Positions 36,086 through 47,470 of a stretch of DNA of 64,000 bases are shown here, piece after piece. Origin of the DNA: Branchiostoma lanceolatum (Eukaryota > Chordata > Leptocardii > Amphioxiformes > Branchiostomatidae); contig NC_089724.1 in NCBI RefSeq assembly GCF_035083965.1, forward strand, positions 14,302,910-14,366,909, read 5' to 3'. Under the pieces are notes generated by a model. It saw nothing but the letters and a program-made list of their open reading frames with translations. It did not search any database and was not told the origin of the DNA. The position numbers were made by a program, and so were the translations under genes. Each line of letters starts with the position of its first letter. The stretch's first letter is position 1.

Positions 36086-38990
36086 CTTTTTTTTATCTTG
36101 GGAGAACAGTCAGAGATAGTTACGGGGGCCTGGATGGGAGGTCACAACAATACTGTAGGTTAAATTCAGGAAGGCAGAAGCAATTACATTGATACACAAG
36201 CACCAATTACGTTTTCTGCATAATGTAATTATATAACATGCTATGTTGAACTAGAAAGAACTGACTACAAACTATGTGGAATTAAAAGGGCATGCGCACA
36301 TCAATATTTGAACATCCTGTTACACGTCAACACTGTTATCTAATACATGCCAGTAGACAATACAACGTGGTCTGGCTAGGGTAGGATTTGCTCATAAGGT
36401 TACAAGGAGGATAGGTCCTTGAGATATTTTTGTCCATCGTTGCCTGGCAGTACGACGCTTTGAACTTGACATTCAAACATTTTACATACCAATGTTTAAC
36501 TTCAAGTTCAGGTCAAGTCAAGTCAAAGCCTTCCTGGGCCATGAGATGAGCAAGTCATTCCACAGTGGACTTTAGCCAGATGTTATTAGAATATAACAGG
36601 AATTTGGAAAAAAATTCAATCCAACATATGCATGAAAGAAAAAAAGAAAAAAATTTCATTTGCTAAAAAGTTTCAATATAGGAAACAAATAGAATACAAA
36701 GTCTGAAATGAGACAGTCAGTCATTTTGCAAGTCATGGCTGTACCTGAACCACTTACTAAGCTAAGTAAACAGGGAGATTATATTTAGATCAAGGACTTC
36801 CTTGAGTACTCGGAAAAGTTGGAATCCCCATGGAAACCGTTCCGGTACCACGTTAGCTCAAACATGTATTGACATTCTAAATAACAGCCATTGTGATATG
36901 CACTTAATTATGTGGTAGGAGGGGAAAGCAGGCATTTGCATCTTGTTTTATGTTCCTGTTGAAAAAAACCTAAAAATTATATAGAAATGCAATGCAAGAC
37001 AGAACGTATGTTCTATCATATGTATGACGAGTTTGCAGTTTGGTCACTGCAAAAGCCATGAACATAAAACCCCTGCGAATATTTAATGATTTACAGTATC
37101 AGTGGAATGGGGTGGGTTTTAGCACTGTTGGATGACTTGAATTTAATGTCAGCAATGACTAAAGCTTAGCAATGCAAAGCTGGAACAGTTAAAACTTTTT
37201 CTCTGTCAACAATCATTCTTGTTTTCACAAGTGAACCACGCTGCTGTGATACTTTCTATCGAACTCCTTGTGTTGCTTGAGTCAGCCCGCCAAGGAGTTA
37301 CACACTGGGAACCCAAGGAGTGACTGAACTACTGAGGGATGTAACAGACCGACAATTTTCAAGAGATGTTCTTCTTGAGAAGACCTAGTTTCAGATCTTA
37401 AGTGTTGGGCTAATTGTTACTTGAATCAACCTTAAGGTGCTCATGTAGTTACTGGACCAACAGGGCACCCACTTAATGTTCTTAAGAATGTTTTTGAGGT
37501 TTCACAGTGCTGTGCAGTCTGAGTTTTTATGCATACAGGGCTGCTAGCTTTGAGTCTGAACAATGAAAACTTTTGCTGATTGCCGCAAGCATCCACAAAA
37601 GGCTGACGTACAGTAAAAAAAACACCCCATACATTGATAAAGATCAGTGGTTGCAGTGTCCTTAACAGCACCTTTGAGCATAGCATTTTACCCCTACTAG
37701 TATGTCCAGATTTGGGCCCCTATACTTTTATTTGACCCCCTAATCCCCTATGCTATCTTTCATCCAGCATCAGCTCACACACAAATTGTTTTGCAAATGT
37801 TATCTTATAAAAGTGGTCATTTACTACTGTTTAGTAATTTCTGTTAATTTATTAGGTGTAAGGTGATTAAGTAAACAACGCCTTAATTCCGAGAGGTTAA
37901 TTGTACGGACATGATGACTTAAATACCTGGCAACCAAGTCTCGAAAACTTACTGTCCAAGCAAACATGGAAGATATAAACGTTATCACTGAGACCTCCTT
38001 GCTGAGACCAAGGACATTATATATAATGTCCTTGCTCATACAAGGGTATCATTAATTTGGTATCTAGTCTACCGGCAGCCTGATAGAACATGTAACATTA
38101 GAACATCAAAATGTTTTCTGCAATGTTTTTAATAATTATGACTGCACTGGTCAAATCTAGCCATCATATTATAAAACACAACGGAGCAAAACTAAGTTTA
38201 GTTATGCAAATTGTGCTGGCAACCGTTACCACGTTGATTCATAATGTTGATAGTAGACTATAAGCAGCGTATAGAATATATCAAACTCTTTACCCACCTG
38301 TTACCTGTGCTGTAGATCTTCAGAAATCACGACTCACAGCTCAGTCCCACCTTTACCTGTAAGTCGTTCGCCTTTCTTCCTGCCTTCTCGGAAACTTCCT
38401 GCACTTCCGGGTCTTCATTCATTGCGCCACCGAAGTGCTTTCTGGGAATGGATTGTACCATTAAAATGAAGGGGAGTACGATCAATGACATCAATAAGGA
38501 CCCCAGATACTGGTAAAAAGGCAATGTTCGCGGGGATTTAATTTCGCGGTCGGGAAAAAATATGGGGTGTTCACGGTGGTTCTGGGTTCGTAGTTCACAG
38601 TTAAAGCAAGGGAAAGGGTGGGCATAAGACAGAACAGAAATGTTCCCGCTGGTTTTATGTTCCAATTCACGACAACAGCGACCATAAAACCACCGCGAAT
38701 ATTTCCCATTTTACAGTATACCTTGTCCTCGATCATTTAGCCTCGACCCTTTTCTTCTTCTTTCGTACTTTTGAGCCCAATAGATGTAGAATTCATTGCA
38801 GTTGCCCATATCTTAGTTACAGGTGGCCGGTACAGATAAAACGTGGGAAAGATAAAGGATAGGACAACACGGGAACATTGGCAACTGAAGTTTTGTGTGT
38901 GCAAAGAACAAAGCAAGTGAATTTAGTTTGTTAGTAATATTTACATATGCATACACAAAGACGTGTGATTTTGTCTCTTTAAAATCACCG
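36086..38990. other. Upstream of MFSD10; possible 5' exon and promoter
   Basis: No coding exon is recognised. On the minus strand CTACAGCACAG is followed by GTAACAGG near 38309, a plausible donor of a noncoding first exon, and CCATCCAG near 36133 is a plausible acceptor before the start codon. An ETS-type CACTTCCGG lies at about 38402. These are consistent with a promoter around 38.3-38.5 kb but unproven. An imperfect MITE end lies at about 37021-37098. Confidence 0.35.
38508..38718. mobile_element. MITE, TACTG...TTTACAGTA family
   Basis: The left end TACTGGTAAAAAGGCAATG and the right end CCATTTTACAGTA are inverted. Both arms carry the GTTCGCGG / CCGCGAA motif: ATGTTCGCGGGGATTTAATT on the left and ACCACCGCGAATATTT on the right. 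Related right ends occur at 22885, 37098 and 56306. Confidence 0.65.
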
Positions 38991-39387
38991 AATCTTGTTC
39001 TAACAAAAACTGGTAGAGAGTTTTGCAGAAAATAAATTAATAGAAAAATCACATTAAAAAGGGGGCTGCAAAAATTACTTTGTGATTTAGTAGAAAATCC
39101 ATGACACTGACTTTTGGCATTGTCAATTATTAGATATCTTATGTTATGTTGACTGCTATCTATAAGTCGTTGAGAATTTGTCGCATCCCGCACATAGATA
39201 GGAAAACTGCATACACGCAGTCAACTGCATAACATGATAAATCTAATAATTGGCAATGCCAAAAGTCAATGTCAGGTATTTTTCTACTAAATCATAAAGT
39301 AGCTTTTGCAGGCCCCCTTTTTAATGTGATTTTTCTATTAATTTATTTTCTGCAAAACTCTCTACCAGTTTTTGTTCAAACAAGATT
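38991..39387. repeat. ~400-bp foldback with ~165-bp near-perfect arms
   Basis: The segment starting AATCTTGTTCTAACAAAAAC at 38991 is repeated in reverse complement ending CAAGATT at 39387. Within the arms TGCAGAAAATAAATTAATAG, AATCACATTAAAAAGGGGG and CTGACTTTTGGCATTG are each matched by their complement. The centre of about 65 bases (39150-39215) is not palindromic. No open frame of note is present. It is probably a foldback transposon or a large inverted duplication. Confidence 0.88.
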
Positions 39388-40919
39388 TATAAATAGCAAA
39401 TTCTTGTAACCATCCTTGAACGAGGACATCGGTGATGTAACCATATGATTTGCTTATTTGCTAGACTGTACTTACACTTGTGGCATATACGACAATATGA
39501 CAATATCCAATCTTTATTGACAACTTAACTACCAGAGAATCAAACGACAATAAAGTCACACGCGTGCTCACGTAAATAACTCTACACAACAATCGAGTAC
39601 ATACTATCTGACACCAAATAAAATCGACATTTAGCGCCGCTCAAGCAGTGCCGCAGTCAATTCTGTACCCGCGACCACCGGTTTAACGTAGCGTTCACGC
39701 CAAGCCTTTCTTGTGAAATATCCCCTTTAACCTGTGTATGGGAACTTTCTCACTTCACTACGCACAGGACATTGATGAACAACCAGCAATCCTTACATTT
39801 ACGATTCTCTTCACACGTCATTTCATTTTCCATTACAACAAATTACGTGCAGGCAAGTTGGGCTTTGAGTCATATCCAGGTAATCAGACGAAATGGAGTC
39901 TAATATACAAAATCACTTGAGCCGTGAAGGTACCTTTAAACCCTAGTTAAAGTGAGTAATTAATTCCAGTCTTACACTTCATTTGGCTATCGAGTTTTTA
40001 GCGCTTCGGTGGGGCTCTTAGGATACTAAAAATGTTAAAAGGTTGCGATTCGTCTGGGGAACACATTATTGTACAATTTGGCAAAAAGCGGGCCGTCGAA
40101 TCGAAGTTAAATCATGCAGGACCAACAGGGAAGGTTGTCTCAAGCGTTGGAAGATTTAATAAATAAATAGCAACGTTCGCCTGGGATTTTCCGTGTAGTT
40201 CGCCGAGTCTGTTGGGTGCTTAAGGGATGCTTCTCAGCCGTGAAATTAAAACTTTTCGCCAGAAGAATGGGAAATCTTCCACGTCCACACGTTAAAATGG
40301 GCACGAGAAGCGGTCAGTGACGTAGCCTGAATAAGAAGAACTTGATATTGCGCGACATTTGTAACAGGTACAAATACAATATATGGCAACTTCTACATAC
40401 ATAACAGTTGAACTATTGCTAATATTCATCTGACAATTTTATGGAACTAATCTACTTCATGAATAACAGTAAAGACAATCTAATTATGCGTACTAATACT
40501 CTAGAACATTATGCTGATAATACATGTTAGTATGTTGCGTCGGGAATGTATACATATACATGTAACATTAATATTGTTTCATTTTTCCATAGAGTTGTAT
40601 ATGAATTGGCCTACATAGGTAGATGTATGAATGGGGTAGGATGATATCATATTGAATATCTATGTCTTTGTATGTGATGATATCGTATCAGTTCGACAAT
40701 AGTGACAAACGAATAGTGGTATTTGTTGGAAAATCTCTCATGATTAGCATGTACTCGTAGATCTCAGCGTGTTATAACGGCGTATTGGTGATCACCAGTA
40801 CGGCTGACGTCAGAAACGAAGTCACTCGGTTTCTGCAAGAAACTCACTCTACTGTATATCATTTATAATCGTAAATAGCTACATCAGGTCGTTAATTATG
40901 TTCAGGAAGCTTTAATTTG
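39388..40919. other. Intergenic DNA, no gene recognised
   Basis: 39640-40320 is repeat-poor with balanced composition and might be conserved noncoding DNA. 40380-40800 is AT-rich and featureless. No exon, RNA gene or retroelement was recognised. Confidence 0.4.
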
Positions 40920-41009
40920 TATTCTCCAAGCAGAGGTTTTGGTCGGGGGGTAGTAGTGGCCGGGGTTTTTTAACATTGCCTCCCGACCAAAACCTCTGCT
41001 TGGAGAATA
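40920..41009. mobile_element. 90-bp hairpin MITE with 8-9 bp target duplication (CTCCAAGCAGAGG family)
   Basis: Perfect arms of about 28 bases, TATTCTCCAAGCAGAGGTTT and its complement, enclose a GT-rich loop of about 30 bases. TTAATTTG(T) flanks both sides (from 40912 and from 41010). This is the best-preserved copy of the family in the window. Confidence 0.88.
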
Positions 41010-41329
41010 TTAATTTGTTCCAACTCCAGATCTTTTCAAATCTAAATTATGGCCGGACAATTTGGTGTAGATGCTAATCTTTTCATTGTTGTATTGGTGG
41101 CAAAGGTCATTATTGATACCGTACCGTTAACGATATTGATTTCGACACATGAATTTGCAAAACTATAAAACTATATTTGCGCTACGGTTATAAAGAGATG
41201 AGCTTCTGCCAGCCTTGGAGTTGTACTATACATCGTTATAAATAAACCTTTAACGTTAGGTGTTAGAATTAATTCTTACTAACTGAAGTCAAGTAAGTGT
41301 ACTAGTGCCCAAGACATGAGCACTGAGCG

Positions 41330-41968
41330 CTTCTTCTTCTTCTTCCGATAATGTCCATCGGCCGGATATCGGCCATCACTGACATGTCACGGGTCAAGGG
41401 TCAGGTTCTAAGCGGAACTGGACACCTTCGAGACGAAGGTGGCCAGGGACGAGGACTGGACTGTGGCTTCAGGCAATGTATTCCAGTCGCGGACGGTGCG
41501 TGGGAAAAAAGAGTACAGTCTGTAGTCGGTACGACAGTTGAAGTGTCGGAACTGTTGACTGTGAACTCTCCGTCTTCTCCTGTTGCTGTCGGTCAGGGGT
41601 TTCAGCGCGTCGCATCTCACACATGCCAGGCCGTGCTTGATCTTATAAAGCATGGTGAGACGGATGGAACGGCGACGGTCTTGCAGAGGGACCCACTGTA
41701 GTTGGTCGAGCATGTCAGAAACACTGGAAGTGTTTCTGTGACGGTTGAGGACGAACCGTGCGGCTCTGCGCTGGATCTTTTCGAGCTTGTTGGTGTTCCC
41801 GGTGGTGTGGGGATCCCAGACGCAGCAGGCGTACTCTACAATTGGCCGAACCAGGGTTTTGTATGCCAGCTCCTTGGTCTTACTGGAAAGAACCTTCAGG
41901 TTCCTCCTCAAGAAACCCAGCGTTCTGTTGGCCTTTTCGCTTAGAAGTCTGATATTGAGTCTTGTCAT
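41330..41968 (-). mobile_element. 5'-truncated non-LTR retrotransposon (CR1/jockey-like), RT C-terminal region
   Basis: A minus-strand frame of 186 codons (41408-41968) encodes the end of an ORF2: the maturase-like segment YKTLVRPIVEYACCVWDP, then KLEKIQRRAARFVL, LQWVPLQDRRRSIRLTMLYK, and the terminal FFPRTVRDWNTLP motif. These are standard C-terminal landmarks of CR1/jockey-group reverse transcriptase proteins. The polymerase palm with its catalytic Asp pair and the endonuclease are absent, so this is a dead, 5'-truncated copy. The 3' end on the minus strand finishes in a (GAA)n tract at 41330-41346. The frame is still open over its whole length, indicating a fairly recent insertion. Confidence 0.9.
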
Positions 41969-41969
41969 G

Positions 41970-43082
41970 GTTGTTTCAAAACAAGTAACACTTATTCACA
42001 TATTTTAAGACAAAAGCAAAATCGGATGAGATCTTACAACGTAACACAACATTAACAAGTACTCGGCGAAGATAATTATAGAGCATATTTTTTCCTAGTC
42101 AATATTTGATGGTCATATTGTATTAGACCATACAAAACCAACTCAAGTTATGGTAACCCCTTACTGACAAGCTACATGCAGTCATACAAACATTGAATAA
42201 AAGTCTTACAAGCATACAAAAGTCGTATTTGATTTGCCTCGGTGTTATTGCTAAATGCTAACGTAGTTTTTGTGCAATAACAATACTTCTACTTGCCACA
42301 GCGCAAGACGCATCTTCGCGTGTGCCTTCCACGACCAATAATATCAGTGATCGATCATCTCAAATAATCACCTAGTGCCGTTAACTGCCCAAAACAGCTC
42401 CCACAAGCCTTAAGTATATCCATTAAGCCTTTGATGCATGGTTCCGAGAGACCATGTAATAGCTAGTGACAGACTGCAGCGAGTTATTCTGTTGATGACT
42501 CTTTTGAAAAACATTAACGTTGGACACAATTCCTCTGGTGATATTTCAGCCCGCGGCAGTTATAAACATCGTTTCACCCCCCCACGCGATATCTATGATT
42601 CCTGCATTAATGTGATTTAAACGCCCGGAGATGTCCCTATTATATGTGCAGTGGCGGCTGGTGCTTAACGCAGCGTGAAATTGTAAGATTCATCATAAAT
42701 GTTGTACGGGGTCAGCTATTCATGGATTAAATACTACGTTGTCTCGGCATTCGGTAAGTAAACGGTATATCAACTTCGTTTTAACGCCATGCGCACAACC
42801 TCAGCTGGTAGCTTTCAAAGGTTGGTAAAGAAATAGGGGTGTTTAAAGATAATAGACATGTTGTAGTGTTGCGGATATGTCTGTTTGACAAAGCTGAGCG
42901 TGGTCGGCAGGCCAAGCTTTGTTTGTAGCGTTTCATGATAACTACACGAACGACAGTGAATTTTGAAGATTACGTTAAAGGGAATGCGTCACGTTGAAAC
43001 TGGAATTATCTATACTTTGCCGAAAATGCTACTGAAAGAGCTACAATTTTGATTTTCGCTGGTATATGTACTTATATTGGCT
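41970..43082. other. Intergenic DNA, no gene recognised
   Basis: AT-rich sequence without recognised exons or repeats. Any 5' part of the adjacent LINE beyond about 42000 is not recognisable. Confidence 0.5.
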
Positions 43083-43275
43083 GTCACACGCACACACATA
43101 CGCACGCACGCACACACATACATCTACACACACACACACGCACGTACACACGCACACAAGTACACACACGCGCGCGCACGCACACACGCATGTGACACAG
43201 ATACACATACGCACACGCGCGCGTACACGCAAAATCACACACACCCTCTCACATGCACAAAGTTACACACACAAA
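43083..43275 (+). repeat. (CA)n/(CG)n microsatellite
   Basis: About 190 bases of interrupted CACACA with ACGCACGCAC and CGCGCGCG interruptions. Open frames here on both strands are artefacts of the repeat. Confidence 0.93.
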
Positions 43276-43644
43276 ACTAACATCATAATATCGACATGGT
43301 ATATGGCTAGCCAGGCTAGGTGTAACAAAATGAACAGGATGATTCGCCCATTAGCGGAGTAATTGATTGGCAAATGAATAAATGATCAACACCATTAATA
43401 CCACATGCCGCATCTGTCGCGGCAACATTGTACGGCAATGTAGGAGAAGCGCCTTCTTACAATTTTTATGATATCTGCAGCCGCAAATGCAAAATGTGTG
43501 CACGAAACTGACGTTTTCTTGGGCACTTCTGTGCGGATTGAGCACGTTTTTACCTATGTTCATACGGTGATAATTAGTTAAATTCTCCTAACTTATCTAC
43601 GAACCAAATATTGGATACTACTGGGAAACCGATGAGCGACCAAA

Positions 43645-43900
43645 CAAGGTCTTGAGATCCGATTGGAAGACATTGAAGATCATTGAAAGATCATTTGAAG
43701 ACTTTGGAGATCGTTGAAAGATCATTGAAAAACGGAGATCATGGGAAAATCTGGAAAATCATTGAATGATTAGTGGAAGACCTTGGGGGATCATTGAAAG
43801 GCTTTGGAAATCTTAGAAAGGTTATTGGAAGACCTTGGAGATCATTTGGAGATTCTGAAGACCATTGAAACATCATTGGAAGACCTTGGTATTGTCTAGA
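43645..43900 (+). repeat. Degenerate minisatellite, GAAGACCTTGGAGATCATTG-like unit
   Basis: The words GAAGACCTTGG, GATCATTGAAAG and GGAGATCATTTG recur in shifting combinations over about 255 bases, giving six or more degenerate copies of a ~30-45 base unit. There is no long clean frame through it. Confidence 0.8.
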
Positions 43901-45022
43901 TCTGATTAAATTTGTGGACCCTCAATGCTCTCCACGGTCTTCCCTACTCACATGGTGAACATGATATTGAACGGTGTAACATGTGCAGTTTTCCAAGTAA
44001 TTGTTACCACGACATGTATGATCTACATGTTTGTCGTCCATTATTAAAGCTTCAGATCCTTAAAATTGCCATTTAACAGTTAGTTCAGCTTCCGTTGCAA
44101 AAACTAGAACCATACCTATAATGAAGAGGCCCCGACTACTGAACCAATACCCTTCCCATCGCTTGCTGCGGAACCAAATTGGCGGGGTTTGCGGCGGTAA
44201 TTGCCAGATAATAGAAGGAGAACCGCACCAGGCAGATATCCCATTTGAATCAAATGAGGTAGTGATTAAGCGTTCTGACCTCGGCTATAAACGACGGAGA
44301 TAGGGGAGCGCTTATGGCTCTCTTTTAATTGTTAAAGACCCCTATTTGTGAGAACGGTAAATGGGAAAAGTCAGGACGCAATGTTATGGGAGCCATCAAT
44401 TGATTAGTTTGGAATGGGTAATAAGTCCATTTGGAAATAAGGGTGGGGGGGGGGGGGCGGTAGAGCCAACGTTTACAGGCAACACACCAACCGTTACAAG
44501 TCTGAACTTAATGAACGGATGAAGAAGCATAATCTTTGCTTCGATTTGTGCAGATGATAATTTCAAAACAGATGTGGTAGGAAACATTCTGCCGACATGG
44601 AACGTTTGGAAGATAGCAATGTGCTGGATTAGCTTGACCATTGCCTAAAACTTACGCCCAATGACAACGTTGAAATTGTTGCTTGTGACTTTTGCACAAT
44701 CAGATAAACTCTAATCAATTCGCCTGTAGAATTGTGCGTGATGTACTTCTGTGATATTAAGATTAGAATTCTGATGAGAAAGGAAATTTAGTATCTAAAC
44801 CTTAACTGAAAATTTCTTTGCGTTAGGTATCTAAGTTTGATGCGGAACCATCAAAATAGCAGTATTGATTGGTAAGATATCGCGTTTTAATATCACTGTG
44901 GTTATACGTCTGTTTTATCACCATGACCAGAACTTAGCTTATAAGTGCATAAACGTACGATAGAGGTGTTTCATTCATTCATTAAACAGCTTAGAGTCCG
45001 TCTGACACGTCGACCTCCTATC
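43901..45022. other. Intergenic DNA, no gene recognised
   Basis: A repeat-poor block at 44100-44380 contains a 60-codon open frame without similarity to any family I recognise. A G-run of about 12 lies near 44445. No RNA gene is seen. Confidence 0.4.
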
Positions 45023-45167
45023 TCCAAGCAGATGCGTGGTTTTGGCTTGTTTTTGTTTTCACCCTTTTATTACAGGTTTGCGCATTTGAAATATAGATTT
45101 TTGGCGATTTTTTTTGTTTGATAAAAAAAAAAAATTCGCCAAAAATCTATATTTCAAAATATTCGCG
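45023..45167. mobile_element. CTCCAAGCAG terminus followed by an AT-rich hairpin
   Basis: ATCTCCAAGCAGATGCGTGG at 45020 matches the MITE family at 15011, but the right end is not its complement. Instead a separate hairpin has arms 45077-45107 and 45136-45167 (GAAATATAGATTTTTGGCGA and its complement) around a T/A-rich loop. It may be a rearranged or nested copy. Confidence 0.55.
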
Positions 45168-46860
45168 TAGGCACGCGTCATTCTTTTAGTATTACTATCA
45201 TGCACATTCCTGCAAAGTTATATTGATGAACATCGAAGCATAAGCCAAGGAGAGCGTTTTTTCTAAAAAAAAGGGGCGTGGCCTTATAAATCTTGATGAC
45301 GTAATCATGACATCATACTAATTTGCATAAATCATCACCTTGCTATAAGGTACTACCTTAAAAAAAATTAAGGTTGAGGAAGGTTTAGAAGGCTTAAGAA
45401 AGGTTTTTTTCAAAAACATCCCAAAATTCCTCAGCCACCCTTAGACAATACCTTAAGTCTTTGCCTTAACAAGCTAATACATTGACAGGTATAAGTATCG
45501 ATCTAAGCAAATTTCACATAGAAACTTTACTGTATCAATTATTACTTACGACGTAAAAGCACTTTACGTAACGTCATTCTTATGACCCACCAATGAACTA
45601 GATATGATGATGTAGACATGTGTCTGTAGCAAGGTTCGCAAAACTGAGAAAGTTAAGGTCTCATGCCTGAATTAGTCCGCGTGTAAAGAATCCAGCCTAA
45701 AAAATTACAGGGCATAGAAAGCGTGTGTTTAGGTGGATCATAAATTGCCTTTTATTGGCCCCACTTGATATAAAAAGACTTTGAGATGAAAGCTTGTTTA
45801 TTACTGCTGTCAAGATTAGGTAGGAAAGTTTCGTCATCCGAGCGACTAGTAGGTCGGAGGTGTACGCATTTTGCCATGAGTGCTGCGGTCAGCCGCTGGC
45901 GGTACAACAGCGGCCTCGTGCGGACAGTGGCTGCTTGCAGTCTAAAATGCGATAAATATTGTTATAATGGTTAGATTTGGGTGAATCTTTTTTTATTGCA
46001 CGACGAACACGTGTGCTTCCAACAGAAAGCAAAACATCTTCAGTGCAGTTGTTCGTTTTCTAGATTTGCAGTCAAAAAGTATTTCAACGTTGATTCCCAT
46101 GGAACGGCCTAATTGCCGTGTGAGACCTAAAAGACCATGGGCGATAGTCAACGAAGGACGTCGCGAAGGACGATGAACTTTGAAAGACTAAAATGCAAAA
46201 ATGGACAAGAATCTGAGGTGTAAAATGTATCAAGTAATGCCAACAGCTGCCAAGAGAAAAACAACGAAACAAAGGCTCTACCCACCATTTGATGTATTTC
46301 AACCAAAAGTTTGTTCCAAAGAGCGAATTCACCAACATGCAGTGGATAATTGACTTAGGTTATGTATGTTGGTAGTCATTTCTCTTCATCCTATGGATCT
46401 AGAAGTGACGCAAACCATTTCAATTACCAATCCCGATGCCTACATGCTGGGTAATGCTATTAGCATTGAGTCCACGTTTTCTACTCGGTCGATTCTAATG
46501 AAAGTATAGAAGATACAAAGAACGATTGTTCGGTTGAGCAGCTGTAACACAGGGGTAATATGCGAAATAAACATGCACAATGGAAGTTAAGTTTACATAC
46601 AAATAGGGTCGCTGAGAAAAGTGAGAGATTTTGTTGCTACTATACCCTCTAGGCGCCGTGCGTGTATTCCTATATTAAACCATTGGAATTGGATCCTTTT
46701 TTTCACCACTAAACATTTTACCAACCGCCACCACCCAGCTCTTGTTAACTTTCGAACTGTCCCGCACTAGATACATTATCCTTGCTTAACTTCCCAGAAC
46801 CAATTATCCTACGAAGTGTAGATGAAAGATTTCTAGTTGTTTAAATCGTCTCTATATGGC
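45168..46860. other. Intergenic DNA upstream of the SLC10A gene
   Basis: 45260-45480 is rich in short inverted words (CCTTAAG, AAGGTT) and may be an old transposon. No exon or RNA gene was recognised. Confidence 0.4.
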
Positions 46861-46864
46861 CTTA

Positions 46865-46910
46865 TCAAGGTCACCGCTATGGTTAGGTTCATAGGTCAAA
46901 CAGCCAATCA
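46865..46910 (+). promoter_or_regulatory. Cluster of nuclear-receptor-like half-sites and a CCAAT box upstream of the SLC10A gene
   Basis: TCAAGGTCA (46865-46873) matches the extended half-site bound by ERR/LRH-1/SF-1-type receptors. Twelve bases on, AGGTTC-AT-AGGTCA (46885-46898) is a direct repeat with 2-base spacing. A CCAAT box follows at about 46904. A further TTGACCTCA lies 6 bases before the start codon at 47457. The role in transcription is inference. Confidence 0.35.
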
Positions 46911-47470
46911 TATACAGCGGTTGTGCGCAGTGGGTTTTTATTACGTCGCATGTGCAGTCGGTGTAGACGTAAATAACTGGTTGCTTTGAAACAAAGAATT
47001 ATGCTCTGTGGAACACTCTGCCTAATCCGAACAGAGGAGCTTTATTCAAATGAGGCAAAGAAGAAAGGAGATCCTTAATCTGTGGAGCAACATGTGGTGA
47101 TGTTTTGACCCGGAATCTGGGATTGAATGTGAAGATTGCGGATTTCACCAGCCAGACATGTCATGTAAGAGTTTGGGATGTTTATGTCTCTTGACAGACG
47201 ACTTCTGGTGGATTTTGTAACGTTGAGTGACTCGCTTGGTTATCATCAAGCAGAGAATTTGGCAACAGATTTCTCAGACAGGGTCTGACCTCCGTGAGCT
47301 CATCAGATATTCTAGTCCATAGCTTGTGCGGGGGTGGTTCGTGGAACAAGCGACAGGCATCTCTTTGGTGCGGCCGATTGGAAGAAGACGGAGAAGAGAG
47401 AAACGACGTTGTTCCAACTCGCTTCGCTTTTTGCGTTGGGTTGATTGGTAATCAAACTTGACCTCACAAA

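Noticed and set aside
38327..38736. Minus-strand frames of 81-112 codons upstream of MFSD10
   Set aside because: They run through the MITE at 38508-38718 and show no recognisable domain; a noncoding MFSD10 first exon is the only gene-related signal considered.
41351..42008. Plus-strand frames opposite the LINE
   Set aside because: They are antisense to the recognised reverse transcriptase C-terminal frame and have no family features.
44121..44303. 60-codon plus-strand frame in a repeat-poor block
   Set aside because: No splice context or known motif; the length is what chance would give. Kept only as possible noncoding conserved sequence.
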